DNA of 64,000 bases, taken from positions 1 through 64,000 of the forward strand of contig JAMKCH010011886.1 in assembly GCA_023653785.1 (NCBI GenBank), written 5' to 3'. The notes under the pieces were generated by a model. That model did not search any database, was not told the origin of the DNA, and worked only from the letters and a program-made list of their open reading frames with translations. The DNA comes from Ophioderma brevispina. Lineage: Eukaryota; Echinodermata; Ophiuroidea; Amphilepidida; Ophiodermatidae. Position numbers and translations under genes: made by a program. Position 1 is the stretch's first letter. Every line of letters starts with the position of its first letter. Below, one piece after another: positions 23,532-33,838 of the stretch.

Positions 23532-25019
23532 TCGTTTATAGTAAAAATGGGAAAGAATTCCATATGTACCCCCTTTAAAATCCTACATGAAACAAATTAT
23601 TTTTATTTATGGCCTTACACTAACAAACACCCTAACCATGAGGCCAAAAAATAAAAAAAAAATGTTACATGTAGAACTTCAAAGGAGGGGTGCATATTAT
23701 CTATTTCTCTCCGTTCTCCGAAGATCATGATGGGTTTTATTGTGTAATTAACGCCCTATGGCCATATAAGTAATACCCATATTCATACTTTCAATTTGAC
23801 AAATTTACGTACTTTTGCCGCCTCCTTTTTATAAAGGAATTTTATTTAAAATTACCGTATATATCTTTTATCCACCCCCGCTCTATCAGGTGGTTTATTT
23901 CCATTACAGATTAGGTAGCCAATGGTAATGTAATTATTCTGGTCAATAAACGGATGTGTCTATAATTATATAATTGACCCTACCAGGCCAAAACAAAAAT
24001 TGTATTGATATGTCCATATCTGACCTTTTTAGAGTTGGTCGGAAAAACTTTTTTTTTCTTTTTTTTTTTTTTTTATGTCCAAACAGCAAACTGTATGGAA
24101 CATGTTTGTTTGTATTAATAATTAATCAAACCAACAATAAGTTGAGTTTCTTACTCCAAAAATGCATCTTTGTACATTATGTAAAACCCCACAACATGCT
24201 AAGAAACTGTCTAAACCTCTTTTTACATTCTCAGAAAGTTTTACAATTGAAAAAAAAAAAAACCTTGTTAGAGGAATTTTCAACAATTAGGGGTCGGTAG
24301 TCTTTATGGCACAGTAAAGGAACAAAAAAAACTTTTTTTCCTGATTCCAAATTAGGGTCGGTCGGAGAGGACAATCAAACAAATTTTTTTTGGCCTTAAC
24401 AACTGGACTAGAACAAGCTTAATTGTGCACCAAAGACCGTATTGAATACAATTAGCAGCTACTGTTTTGGTGCTATCATTTAACTTGAACTGTCAGAATC
24501 GACTCACTGTGTACCAGCATACAAACAGGGGCGTGCCGCAGCATCAGGTAATGAATGACATCAGATTTCTACCACCGAGCCAGAATAATACATATTTGAT
24601 CATAGCTACAATCGACATTTGAGGTCAAAATGTTTTCCTGTATCAAGGAGCCCATTTAACCCAAAGCCATTTCTAAAACTAGCAAGAAATATGAAAGTCG
24701 GATTGCAATGTACATATGTGCCTTTTTTCCAAGTTAGCGCCTTAATTTTATTTAAATGCAGTGCCTTAAGGTGTTTGCAGTTACAGTTATTTATTTCCAA
24801 ATCCTTACTAATGATAACACCAACACAATACCCAGTAAATCCTCCTCGGATCAGAGTTTTTGGGTCCCCTAATGAATGACCCCTTGCTTTTACATAAATA
24901 ACACAAACAAAGGACATACATAAGAGGTTGATCGCTTTAAAATTCTGTTGGTCATCTTTTTTATTCTTTACTCTATCTGAAACAAACAATAATACTTCAA
25001 GAAATCTTCAAAGGACATC
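23532..25019. other. No gene recognised
   Basis: Contains T-rich runs near 24049-24074 and the repeated phrase GGGTCGGT near 24292 and 24355. The later SLCO exons were searched for here on the minus strand and not found. Confidence 0.4.
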
Positions 25020-25059
25020 AACAGGCATAAAAAAATGACACTCATGAGAAGGACCCTTA

Positions 25060-25760
25060 CTGAAATCACTTCCACGAGTTTGAAACAATTTTTATTTTTA
25101 CCTTCTGTAAAAACACGTAAAAACAGGAAGCAGTTGGGGTGGGGGGGGAGGTGTCAGTTTCTGACAATTTCTGGAACAGAAACGCAAGGGGTTCACATCC
25201 CCTGAACAGATTTACATTTGTTCTAGCATGTTTGTGGCACAATTCACAAGCATTCAGACCGGTGTGAAAGCAGATATAGTCTGTGATATAGTCGGTGGGA
25301 GCCATAGTCCGGGGCTCCATAGACGATAACGAAATATAAGCGTGAAATGAAACTTTGAAAAACTAGTTTCGTAAAGAGTCTACTGAATGAGTGCCCTATT
25401 GTTCACATTGTTCCCGGACTATGAGTAGCGGCGGACAATGGTTACTTCTACACCGGGATTCAGGCATTTACTTTAAGGGTGTGTAGTAAGATATTGATCT
25501 GGCAAGTGAAAGATGGATTAGCCGGGATTAGCACATATGCAATAGCAATGTTCTGTGAGCTGATGACAACATGCTTTTCAAGTTTGGTAAATGCTGGCAG
25601 TAATGTCAGCATCCTTGTTCCAGAAATTGCCACAAACTGCCACCTCCCCCGAACTCTTCCTGTTTTTGCTGTTTTTACAGAATGTAAACATCCAAATTGT
25701 TTTCAAAATCGTAGAAATGATTTCAGCAAGGGTCCATTTCATTATGTCAAAATATTTTTC
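25060..25760. repeat. Inverted repeat, arms about 25060-25200 and 25600-25745
   Basis: The right arm reads TTCCAGAAATTGCCACAAACTG, CACCTCCCCC, TTCCTGTTTTTGC..TTTTTACAGAA and GATTTCAGCAAGGGTCC. The left arm is the reverse complement of the same phrases with substitutions. About 400 bases lie between arms. It could be a foldback element or two inverted copies of one repeat. Confidence 0.75.
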
Positions 25761-25989
25761 ATACAATTATGTCCCTTTAATAAAACCAAATAATATATGT
25801 CTATATTTTCAAAATGTGAAATTCCAGATGTGATTGCAGATGTAATTCCAGATACAATTCCAGATTTAGCTTTGGGTGAATACATTAGAGTAGCAAATGT
25901 GTCACAATTTGGGTGTCACATGATTCGCGACTAATATCCGAGGTTTTAGATTAATAGAAATCCTTGACCTAAAAAAAAACAACATACAT

Positions 25990-26410
25990 TTTGACACCAA
26001 GATCGTCTTCCTAGGTGCTATATAGTAAACTAGGTCTTGAAGGGTTTGCTTTTCATATATCAGCCATATTGGAAAACAGTGGTGCATTCAAACTGCCATT
26101 TCATATTCATCAGACAATTTTATGAATTGTTTATTGAACTCCTTGATCCAGAAAACATTTAAATTATCTTCCTTGGCCTTATATATTTCAGATGTCATCC
26201 AACTTGGAAAATGGCGGTGAATGCATATTGCTATTACTCTTACATTCATTTGATAGTTTTGGGATTTGTTTTAATGGGTATGGGGTTCTTGACCCACAAA
26301 ACAATTTTGTAACCCAAAGATGTTAGCCATTTTGGAAAATGGAGGCAGATGCTAATTGTCGACACTTTAATTTGTCATCAGATTTCTACACCCATAACAC
26401 CCACCACAGT
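25990..26410. repeat. Degenerate tandem repeat, about 130-bp period
   Basis: The phrase CAGCCATATTGGAAAAC at 26061 recurs as CATCCAACTTGGAAAATGG near 26195 and TAGCCATTTTGGAAAATGG near 26325, each followed by a GGTG/GAGG-rich stretch and preceded by a TATATA-rich stretch. Units are 60-75 percent alike by eye. Confidence 0.65.
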
Positions 26411-26455
26411 GTGGTGGCTAGACTCAAAGTAATGGAGCAGTCATGGGGGGGGGGG
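26115..26455. repeat. Local duplication, copy 1 (before the A20 run)
   Basis: Starts CAATTTTATGAATTGTTTAT and ends TCATGGGGG followed by a G run. It is nearly identical to 26554-26898, differing at GGGATTTG/GGGAGTTG, AATGGAGC/AAGGGAGC and the G run. Confidence 0.95.
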
Positions 26456-26475
26456 AAAAAAAAAAAAAAAAAAAA
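26456..26475. repeat. A20 homopolymer at a duplication junction
   Basis: Exactly 20 A by count, between the two copies described beside it. Compare the T runs at 43512-43531, 45299-45319, 45879-45899 and 59914-59934. Confidence 0.95.
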
Positions 26476-26553
26476 GTGTGCACTGGCCATCTCCAGGGAA
26501 AGATTAATAAATACCCATCCTTGTCTACCTGGAGAACTAAGTAGTTAAAATTT

Positions 26554-26898
26554 CAATTTTATGAATTGTTTATTGAACTCCTTGATCCAGAAAACATTTA
26601 AATTATCTTCCTTGGCCTTATATATTTCAGATGTCATCCAACTTGGAAAATGGCGGTGAATGCATATTGCTATTACTCTTACATTCATTTGATAGTTTTG
26701 GGAGTTGTTTTAATGGGTATGGGGTTCTTGACCCACAAAACAATTTTGTAACCCAAAGATGTTAGCCATTTTGGAAAATGGAGGCAGATGCTAATTGTCG
26801 ACACTTTAATTTGTCATCAGATTTCTACACCCATAACACCCACCACAGTGTGGTGGCTAGACTCAAAGTAAGGGAGCAGTCATGGAGGGGGGGGGGGG
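26554..26898. repeat. Local duplication, copy 2
   Basis: A near-identical repeat of 26115-26455. Here the G run continues into TGGATCTCATTT instead of an A run. Between the A20 run and this copy lie 78 bases found only once in the window. Confidence 0.95.
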
Positions 26899-27134
26899 TG
26901 GATCTCATTTTTTTCCTGTGAAAAAAAATCACATTCCCTTTTTGCTTCTATTTCAAAAATTGCATTCCACTTTTTTAATGAAATTTCTCCATTTAAAAAT
27001 GTTCGTATTCCCCTCCTCAAATCCTCCATTCCCCTGGCAAAATGACCCCGCCATAATCGGCCACAAAGTCAGACAGATTCTGAACATATTGATGTTAAAA
27101 ATATTTCTGATAATAATATTATAAATCAACTTAC

Positions 27135-27291
27135 CTCTTCATCGTACGTTGTACACCCAGCATGACATGGGCTGAAATAGGCAATATTATTATGTATTCC
27201 ACAAACTGGAATAAACTGCTCAGTTCTACATAAACAGTCAATATTACAGTCACTCTGCAGTTCTAGTGATACATCAGTTGAGGTAGTTGTG
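27135..27291 (-). CDS. SLCO: SLCO exon 8 (Kazal-like domain)
   Basis: Acceptor ATTCCAG, donor GAAGAG/GTAAGT, ending in phase 0. After a threonine/serine-rich linker it reads CNIDCLCRTEQFIPVCG, then AYFSPCHAGCTTYDEE. The C-x3-C-x-C ... PVCG ... YFSPC-AGC pattern is the Kazal-type extracellular domain found in all OATPs. The next exon should supply the remaining cysteines (NC-C motif) and helices 10-12; no convincing candidate was found between 27134 and 19190. Confidence 0.96.
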
Positions 27292-28204
27292 CTGGAATTG
27301 TAAAAGTTTGTAAAGAAATCATATGCTCATAAGTACAACGCAATGCATACCTTTTAAGTGATGATATGTAATCCTTGTGATCCAAGCCTTCTACTGATTC
27401 TGAGACTGCCTTACAACCAATCCTAATTTACAAATTTACAACTTGGTGGAAAGAAGCAAGCAAGGTAAAATCCTGGCGTTAAAGTGCATTCACCTATCAA
27501 GGTAAAGTGCAGTCCACAAGCAAAAACAGAGCACTTTGGGGTGACATGTCAACCTCCAAACACCACCTTTAGTCTGAATTTACAATCTTTGTGGCACATT
27601 ATACCCTTTGCATGGAGTGTAGAAGTCTAAGCCTTTGTCATCGGGTTGTCATCTTAGGTTTAATATCAAAATATACTAAATGTGTATCTGGGCATCAATA
27701 TTAAAATATACTAAATAAGTATTTTGTATCGGCAGAATTATTTGTCATGGGGGTGGGGGGGGGAACAAACAGTCGGAGAGATAGGCAGACAGAAACGCCA
27801 AATACAAATGATAGAACTGTGGAAATTTATTATAGTCTTGATTGGATTCTCGTCTGTTAAAGGTACATTTTGTGATCCTAGCACCTCATTTTCAGTTTAT
27901 GGTTCACTAGATATCCCCAAGCACTGGTGGTTTCGAATACTTCAGTTGATTCTGACGGTGTGTTTTGATTTTATGTACACATGTTTCACGCTGCCCCATA
28001 GTTACTGTGTTGTAATTTCTGTCCGTTACGGACAGAAAATACAAAATAACGAATTCTCGAATTTCTTCAAGAGCAGATCGATTTTGCACGTCATGCTATA
28101 CTTAGGCTAATGATTCAGATGGTATGAAAATCTCAACTGTTTTAGATAAGTCGGGGAACGAGCCTGTGGATCACGAAATAACCCTTTAATGTTTGCTTGC
28201 TTAC
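27292..28204 (-). other. SLCO intron 7
   Basis: It lies between the Kazal exon and exon 7. A 128-codon plus-strand frame at 27724-28110 has no domain and is antisense to the gene. It contains a G-run near 27750. Confidence 0.6.
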
Positions 28205-28403
28205 TTGTTTCCAATGTATGGTACGCTGATGCCAGCTAATGGTATCTCGTCACAACTGAGGAATAGTCCGAACATACTCAGCATACATATGAATGACGTA
28301 ACAAGTGCAAACTTGAGCATACCGCAGACTTTCAGGTCGAATCGTTTGATTAGCCATCCAGTCGATATGAGACCACCACCTCCGAAGACGACTAGAAAAA
28401 TTC
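28205..28403 (-). CDS. SLCO: SLCO exon 7 (helices 8-9)
   Basis: Acceptor TTTTAACAG, donor AACAA/GTAAGC. It encodes GIFLVVFGGGGLISTGWLIK, RFDLKVCGMLKFALVTSFIC and MLSMFGLFLSCDEIPLAGIS VPYIGN. The glycine-rich FGGGGLIS.G.LIKRF and the C..IP.AG.. .Y phrase before the Kazal domain match the family. Confidence 0.96.
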
Positions 28404-28738
28404 CTGTTAAAAGAATGTTAATGGTTTCTTAAGTGAGAGCTGGGAAAGACCAACAACATGTTGAAGTACAATCTCAGCTGTTCAAATGATATTGCAAAAC
28501 GAAAGCCATCGCCTAGTCAGAGCACCTTAGAGTTAGAATACCATATGACTTTATGAGCTCGGCGTGGGGACCTTAGATCCGCCAGTTTCAAAGATTACAC
28601 AAGGACTCGATGACTACTACATCTGTACTTGGCAGGATCCAACTGGTTGGACGTAGACCAAGGGACATACTTTGTCCATGAGCGGTGCCAGGGTGAAGGT
28701 GCATATTTACAAGGTGCAAGTAAAATAACCAACTGCAA

Positions 28739-29480
28739 TTAGATGACACCAGCCACGGCCTCCCTGAAGGTCTCCACTGATGGGGAGACAAGGATGTTGA
28801 CAGGGAGGACATTCCACCACGTTACTGTGGAATAAAAGGAGTTGCCATAGAGCTTGATTCGACTTGAAGGAACAATCTCGTATTTGTTAGGATGGTATGC
28901 TCTGGTGTGTTTTGGTATAGCCGGGTTAGGTAGAGGTCTGGATTCACGGCAATGAGGTGGTTCTGCATCTTGTAGAGGAGAACCAGACTAGCAGATTGGC
29001 GTCTCTTCTCTATGGCATGCCATTCAAAGATTTTTAACATTTCGGTAACGCTTCTCTATGCGCTGGTACCGTTGAAAAACAAATCTAGCCTTTCGTTGGA
29101 TGGATTCAATCCGGGAGATGTCTTTGTCAGTGTAGTGGCTCCATACTGGACTGCAGTACTCAACATGTGGCCTTACCAGAGAAATATAGGCTTGTTGGCG
29201 GATTTTGATAGAGCAATAGCGCGGATTGCGTTTGAAAGATCATCCTGTTGGCACGTGTTCTTATGTTGTTAATACGAGTTTGCCAGCACATGTCATTGGA
29301 GAAGGTAAGCCCAAGATATGGATATTTCGAGACAGTTGAAAGTTGTCTCCCACCTGAGTGATATTCAGCAAAGGTGACATTGCGACGGAGGGTGAAATGC
29401 ATGATGTAGCACAAGGGAGTTTGTCGGCGTTGAATTGCTTGTGCCAAGTTTGAGACCATTGATGTAGACGATCCAAGAAG
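28739..29480 (-). pseudogene. LINE reverse transcriptase C-terminal fragment (in SLCO intron 6)
   Basis: Minus-strand reading gives WSQTWHKQFNADK, KYPYLGLTFSNDMCWQTRIN (LG.TFSNDM.W), VEYCSPVWSHYTDKDISRIE, SIQRKARFVFQRYQR, then WHAIEKRRQSASLVLLYKM and SFYSTVTWWNVLP to a stop at 28739. This is the RT thumb and tail of a CR1/Jockey-like LINE. At least two frameshifts are present. It is 5'-truncated and in the sense direction of the host gene. Confidence 0.9.
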
Positions 29481-30002
29481 GGGATTAACCGTGGATCAAA
29501 TCATACATTTACCAATTTACGTCCACACACTCTCGATCTCCTTAATTTGAACACAACTCCTGTACTGAAATGGTGGCTGGTCTACTGGCCTGAATTGAGT
29601 ATAGGCCTGATATGGGATAAGTTACGGATTGAAGCAGAGTTACCAGACATCAATTTAGAGTCCACACACTTGGCTCGATTTAAACACAACATGGGGAGTA
29701 AAAAAAGTGGCTGACCTACGTCTTGCTTGGATTGAACATAGGCCTGAATTGGATTGAACCAGACATTTGACCATTTATGGTCCACTAAAATTATGGCAGA
29801 TCTATCTACCTCTTGCTTGGATCGAGTACAGCAATTACCTTCCATTTGACTAATGTTAGTTAATATTATCAGCATGACTTGGGTGCTTGCTATTTGAACA
29901 TTATTGACAAGGTCATTATTTTGTATCTCTAGCAATGAATTTTCAAACTTTAATAATTTATTCGCTATTTTCAAATGCATGCTACTTGAGGATTAATCTT
30001 AC
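29481..30002. other. Rest of SLCO intron 6; no exon seen
   Basis: Contains a loosely repeated phrase around TGGATTGAACATAGGCCTGA / GTATAGGCCTGATATGG and GACATTTGACCATTTATGGTCCA, suggesting a short degenerate tandem repeat (29500-29840). No coding signal. Confidence 0.45.
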
Positions 30003-30275
30003 CCGTTTGTAAGGCTGCAAAGCTTGCAGTTAGCCCAAACTGAGTCTCCAAGTACTTGGGAAGAAACACCTCTGATCCACCAATAAACACGAAATCTGAT
30101 AACGAACTGATCATGACAAGCATGAATGTAGGATTGGTAAAGAGGGATTTTATTACTCTCGGTAAATCTCTCCACTCAACACCAGAGCCTTTCTTGGAAC
30201 GAGATACGTTCTCATCGGCAACTTCACTATTCCTATGCGCTTGAGATGTACGTTGTTCTTGAATGGCTCGTGTAC
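30003..30275 (-). CDS. SLCO: SLCO exon 6 (cytosolic loop, helix 7)
   Basis: Acceptor TTTCAG, donor ACGG/GTAAGA. A hydrophilic loop (GTRAIQEQRTSQAHRNSEVA and on) is followed by WRDLPRVIKSLFTNPTFMLV, then MISSLSDFVFIGGSEVFLPK and YLETQFGLTASFAALQTG. LP..I.SL..NPTFM and FLPKYLE.QFGL.AS.AA are classic OATP positions around helices 7 and 8. The central loop is long and polar, as usual before helix 7. Confidence 0.96.
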
Positions 30276-30512
30276 CTGAAAGTTGGACATGACGAAACAG
30301 TGTGGTTAACTTTCTTACGGAATCGATTTCTATAATCTTGAGAACTCTATAGGTCCGATGATTAGACCATTTTTACGAAATAAAAACATATGCTGTCCTG
30401 GAGAAAATAAATTATGTGTACTCAAACTCAATGAAGATCAATTGTTCGCAGCTTCAAAATATCGCAGCGACTATGGCTACAATGCACAATTGGAATTGTC
30501 GAACTGTCTCAC

Positions 30513-30637
30513 CTTTTAATTCTGGTGGGAGACAGCTGAGGGGTATGGCCGCAATAAACATCAGGATGGCCGCAAACAGGTAACCCAGCCACCATGCTCC
30601 TACCCACTGAGGACTCGATGTATCTATTGTTAAAAAA
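30513..30637 (-). CDS. SLCO: SLCO exon 5 (helix 6, OATP signature)
   Basis: It starts after CAG at 30639-30638 (exon begins TTTTTTAACA) and ends LKG at a GTGAGA donor. It encodes FLTIDTSSPQWVGAWWLGYL, then FAAILMFIAAIPLSCLPPEL. The D-x-x-WVGAWWLG signature is the best single mark of the family. A second possible acceptor, CAATAG, eight codons in would break the frame with exon 4, so the CAG acceptor was chosen. As a result the FLTxDTS phrase occurs twice in a row across the junction. Confidence 0.95.
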
Positions 30638-31096
30638 CTGAAAAAAATGAAAAACAAAATAAGCAAAATCTAAAACAAAACACTACAGGGGCTTTAATTT
30701 TATGGGAATTCACAATTTGCTGATATTAATACATAATGTGTTTATAATCATGTATGTATGGTTCTAATCGTACAAAACACTAAACCATTATTATATTCAC
30801 ATAGGCCTAGATTCAAATTGTTTAATATTCGATAAAAAGTTATTTGCAGCAGTCTTTAATTTCCTTAGATGCATTCTACACTTTATATATATGCTGGCAA
30901 AAATTGCATACTTAATAGAAACTAACTGAGTTTTTAAAAGCAACTGAAGTACTGTCCTGATGCAAATACCGTTGCCCTACTATAAGTCATGTAAGGAAGC
31001 AGCAATGGCGAATTACGTTGTTGATTTTTTGTTAGATTGGAAGGTTTTTCCTTTTCTTTTTGTATACTAGAGTGTGACTATCGTTCAAGAACCAGC

Positions 31097-32060
31097 CTCG
31101 ATAGCCCTGGAGCTAGCACACATTTGTTACACATCCTCAAAGTACAAAAGGTTTGAGTGATTAATTATGTTGACAACTGACCGGAACCGCCTTAAACGTG
31201 ATTCTTAATTGCCGCTGTGGTGCTACTTACGGAGAGGGGCCAACAAAGTTGTACAGGGGTCAAATTTGTAAATTGACCCAATCATGTTTGAAAAGCACAC
31301 CCTGTTATGTGTCTAACCATAAGGATTCAGAAAAGGTATAGTTTTTGTAATATTTACACGAACCCTAAAGTTTCAGAGTTTATAGGCTAAAACATCAAAA
31401 ATCAATAATAAGGGTCAATTTCAGTATTACAGAGGTCAAATTTTAAAGTACTACCGATTTGGATAAAAAATGGTGCAAATTATTGGTGGAGTTCATAGGA
31501 TAAAATAAGTAAAGTTTTTGACTGTCCTTAAAGTTCTTAGTTTCCAGTGTAGGGGGCACAGAAGTCAACGTCCATTGCATTCGAATGGGGCTTAATCTTG
31601 TTACCCCCCTACTTTCTTAAGCAAGCATTTGAGACACTCAAAACTATTCCTTAATTCTTTCGCTATGACTCCATCAATAAATTTGCCCATTTTTTTTTTA
31701 AAATCCCAGATTAATCGCTTGGTAATTTTAACCCTGTACAACTGAATTGAACCCTTATTATGATTTTTGCTGTTTTTAGCCTATAACTCTGAAACTTTAG
31801 GCTGTAACATATTACAAACTATACCTTTTCTGAATCCTTATGGTTAGACACGTAACATGGTGTGCTTTTCAACATGATTGGATCGATTTACAAATTTGAC
31901 CCTGTACAAATTGGTTTTGGCCCCTCCTCCTTAAGGCACCACTTGCGGCACTTAAGAACACGTTTCAGGGGTTACCGGTCAGTCGGTCACATAATTAATC
32001 ACTCAAACCTTTTGTACTTGAGATGTGGTACAAATGTGTGCTAGCTCCTGGGTTATCGAG
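31097..32060. mobile_element. Large foldback element with about 450-bp arms (SLCO intron 4)
   Basis: The left end CTCGATAGCCCTGGAGCTAG and the right end CTAGCTCCTGGGTTATCGAG are inverted copies. The symmetry continues inward through GTACAAAAGGTTTGAGTGAT/ATCACTCAAACCTTTTGTAC, TGTACAGGGGTCAAATTTGT and AAAAGGTATAGTTT to a centre near 31580. Arms have scattered mismatches and indels. It has no transposase frame, so it is non-autonomous. A related copy is at 46018-46722. Confidence 0.92.
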
Positions 32061-32377
32061 CGCGCGCGCGAGTCTGGGAAAAAGTGTATTCAAATTGCTT
32101 TAGTATTTCATTACCGTACAAATGAATGCGCCGGGATTTTTTTTTTAACCCTCAGCCCGGCCGCAGCCTATCCCCCATTCCCCCTATATTTGAAGTATTT
32201 GGCCCTCGAAAGACGGAATTCTTGAGACCTGAGACTATCCTGATTCCGAATATTCATCACCACTGCCTAATCCAGAGTTTTTTTACCTCTTTCCATGTCA
32301 AAATCCAACGAATAAATTTGCTTCTCAAAGCCCTATAAAAGTCTTCGGGCTTCCAGTGCGAATCACAACCTGACGGA

Positions 32378-32509
32378 ATAGTCCATCTAGAAGGACCCTC
32401 GGTCTCCCACTGACCTTGCCACCGAGCGCGTAGCGCGACTTCGTGCTCGGTGGCTAGGTCACAGGGGGATGGACACAGGTAGGAAAAGAGGGTCCTCTGG
32501 GTGGACTAT
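32378..32509. mobile_element. Short foldback element, about 132 bp
   Basis: Outer arms ATAGTCCATCTAGAAGGACC and GGTCCTCTGGGTGGACTAT pair with mismatches. An inner hairpin GCCACCGAGCGCG..CGTGCTCGGTGGC is nearly perfect and flanked by TGACCT/AGGTCA. It is GC-richer than its surroundings. MITE-like. Confidence 0.75.
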
Positions 32510-32951
32510 GCAATACGTTTGTACAATGGAAAGACTTTCTTTGACCAGAAAAGCAGATAGAGACATAACTTTCCTACTGGTGCTGTGGAATAAATTAGAT
32601 AAGAGTTCAATGCCGCTGTAGGGATACGAATATGGAGTAAATAAAACTAGAACTTTCGTCAATTAGATCATTGCTCACCCTCGGGCTTCGCCCTCGTTGG
32701 CGTAGTTTCCGAGGTGAGCAGTTGCTCACTAGTGTGGGCCTGACTTTTCGATCCTAGCAGGATCTTCATTAAGGCAAACTCAAAAGAACGATAGACCACC
32801 CGCGTTTGGATAAAACAGTTGGGGTCCCCATGGTCACCTTCTGTGGTTTATATACTAGCGTTTTTAGTAGACACCAGCTACGCGGTTAAGACAATTTGAT
32901 TATTTTCAAGATCTGCTGCTATTGCACATCCTACTGGACTTCAACACTTAC

Positions 32952-33054
32952 GTGGACGTGTCCACTGTTAGGAAGTCTGTGAAAAAGTTGAGAAAAATAC
33001 TTCCTATCATGTAGCCAAACGCTGGACCAATAATTGTGCACGCAGAAAGTATTC
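32952..33054 (-). CDS. SLCO: SLCO exon 4 (helix 5)
   Basis: Acceptor TTTGCAG, donor CCAC/GTAAGTG. It encodes GILSACTIIGPAFGYMIGSI followed by FLNFFTDFLTVDTST (the last Thr codon is split). The IGPAFGY.IG..FLN..TD motif is the conserved fifth helix and following loop of OATPs. It is only 103 bases and was found by phase-matching between exons 3 and 5. Confidence 0.94.
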
Positions 33055-33545
33055 CTGCAAAGGGAAGACAGAGATACTGTTTTATATAAGACCAGAAGAG
33101 CTCAGAAGCGACAAACAAAATAAACAATAAAATTCATAATTAGCTAGGTAAACATTATATTACCGAACTTACGATCTTGGATAAAATACTGACTCATTGG
33201 CACACTTTATGCAATCCTGAAATAATCTAGAAAATAGCCATGCCTGTTTTACAGAGCGGTGAACGTTGCTCCGCAAACACAATTTTAGTTTTATTTTACC
33301 ACTTTTAGGACCGTTGTCCGATGTTATGATTATGTTCTGCCCAATCAAATAAAATCAATAGGAAATAGGCCTATGTGATGTGATCTGAAAAAAACCCGTC
33401 GGATGTCTTACCTGGTCAGTTTCAAGAATGCATGTCTGTTAGTTAAGAGTTAAAAAAGAAACACTATACTTGGTGGGTAGTCTCGAAACGGACCAAATTC
33501 GATATCCGAAGGGTGTTAGCCCGTGTAAAGAAATGCAATTTCTAC

Positions 33546-33838
33546 CTAAATACAACCCCGAAGATTTTGATGGAACACTTTCGTCAATGAAAGTAACACC
33601 AAGTGAGTAAGCAACAGGCGCACCAAAGCCGAATAGAATTTGTGCCAGTATAAACACATAAAAGTACTGAGATAATGCCGAGATGTAATTTTCCCCCGTG
33701 CCACATTTAGTTGCGTTGTGTTCTGGACACAGCCCCGTTGAGTTTTCTTGTTCGTATTGATAGGTTTCAGTCAAAAAGTGAGGAAGTGTGAATACTATGC
33801 TTCCTACTCCTAGGATCACTAGCCCAGATGCCAACCAT
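33546..33838 (-). CDS. SLCO: SLCO exon 3 (helices 3-4 and extracellular loop)
   Basis: A strong pyrimidine tract and TAG acceptor precede the exon. It reads WLASGLVILGVGSIVFTLPH, a loop with NST and NAT N-glycosylation sequons and two cysteines (GLCPEH, TKCGTG), then YFYVFILAQILFGFGAPVAY, SLGVTFIDESVPSKSSGLYL. The order helix 3, short cysteine loop, helix 4 with G.G..P.Y.LG..ID..V is diagnostic of OATPs. Donor TTAG/GTAGAAATTG, phase 1. The open frame runs on past the donor; that extension is intron. Confidence 0.96.

Noticed and set aside
24049..24074. T-rich run as another filler junction
   Set aside because: The run is interrupted by C, is under 20 in length, and no flanking duplication was found.
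24606..24989. 127-codon minus frame with NNCNCKHL, also considered for the missing SLCO exon
   Set aside because: No following hydrophobic helix and no supporting splice sites; composition looks random.
31862..32338. Short plus-strand frames
   Set aside because: They fall in or next to the right arm of the foldback element and have no domain.
32665..32735. CCCTCGGGCTTCGCCCTCG and GAGGTGAGCA/TGCTCACC symmetry as a separate element
   Set aside because: Short and imperfect; probably local GC-rich repeat sequence, not delimited well enough to list.
33440..33545. Extension of SLCO exon 3 beyond the donor
   Set aside because: The family pattern stops at GLYLG, GTAGAA follows as donor, and joining to exon 4 restores the conserved GILSA..IGPAFGY sequence.
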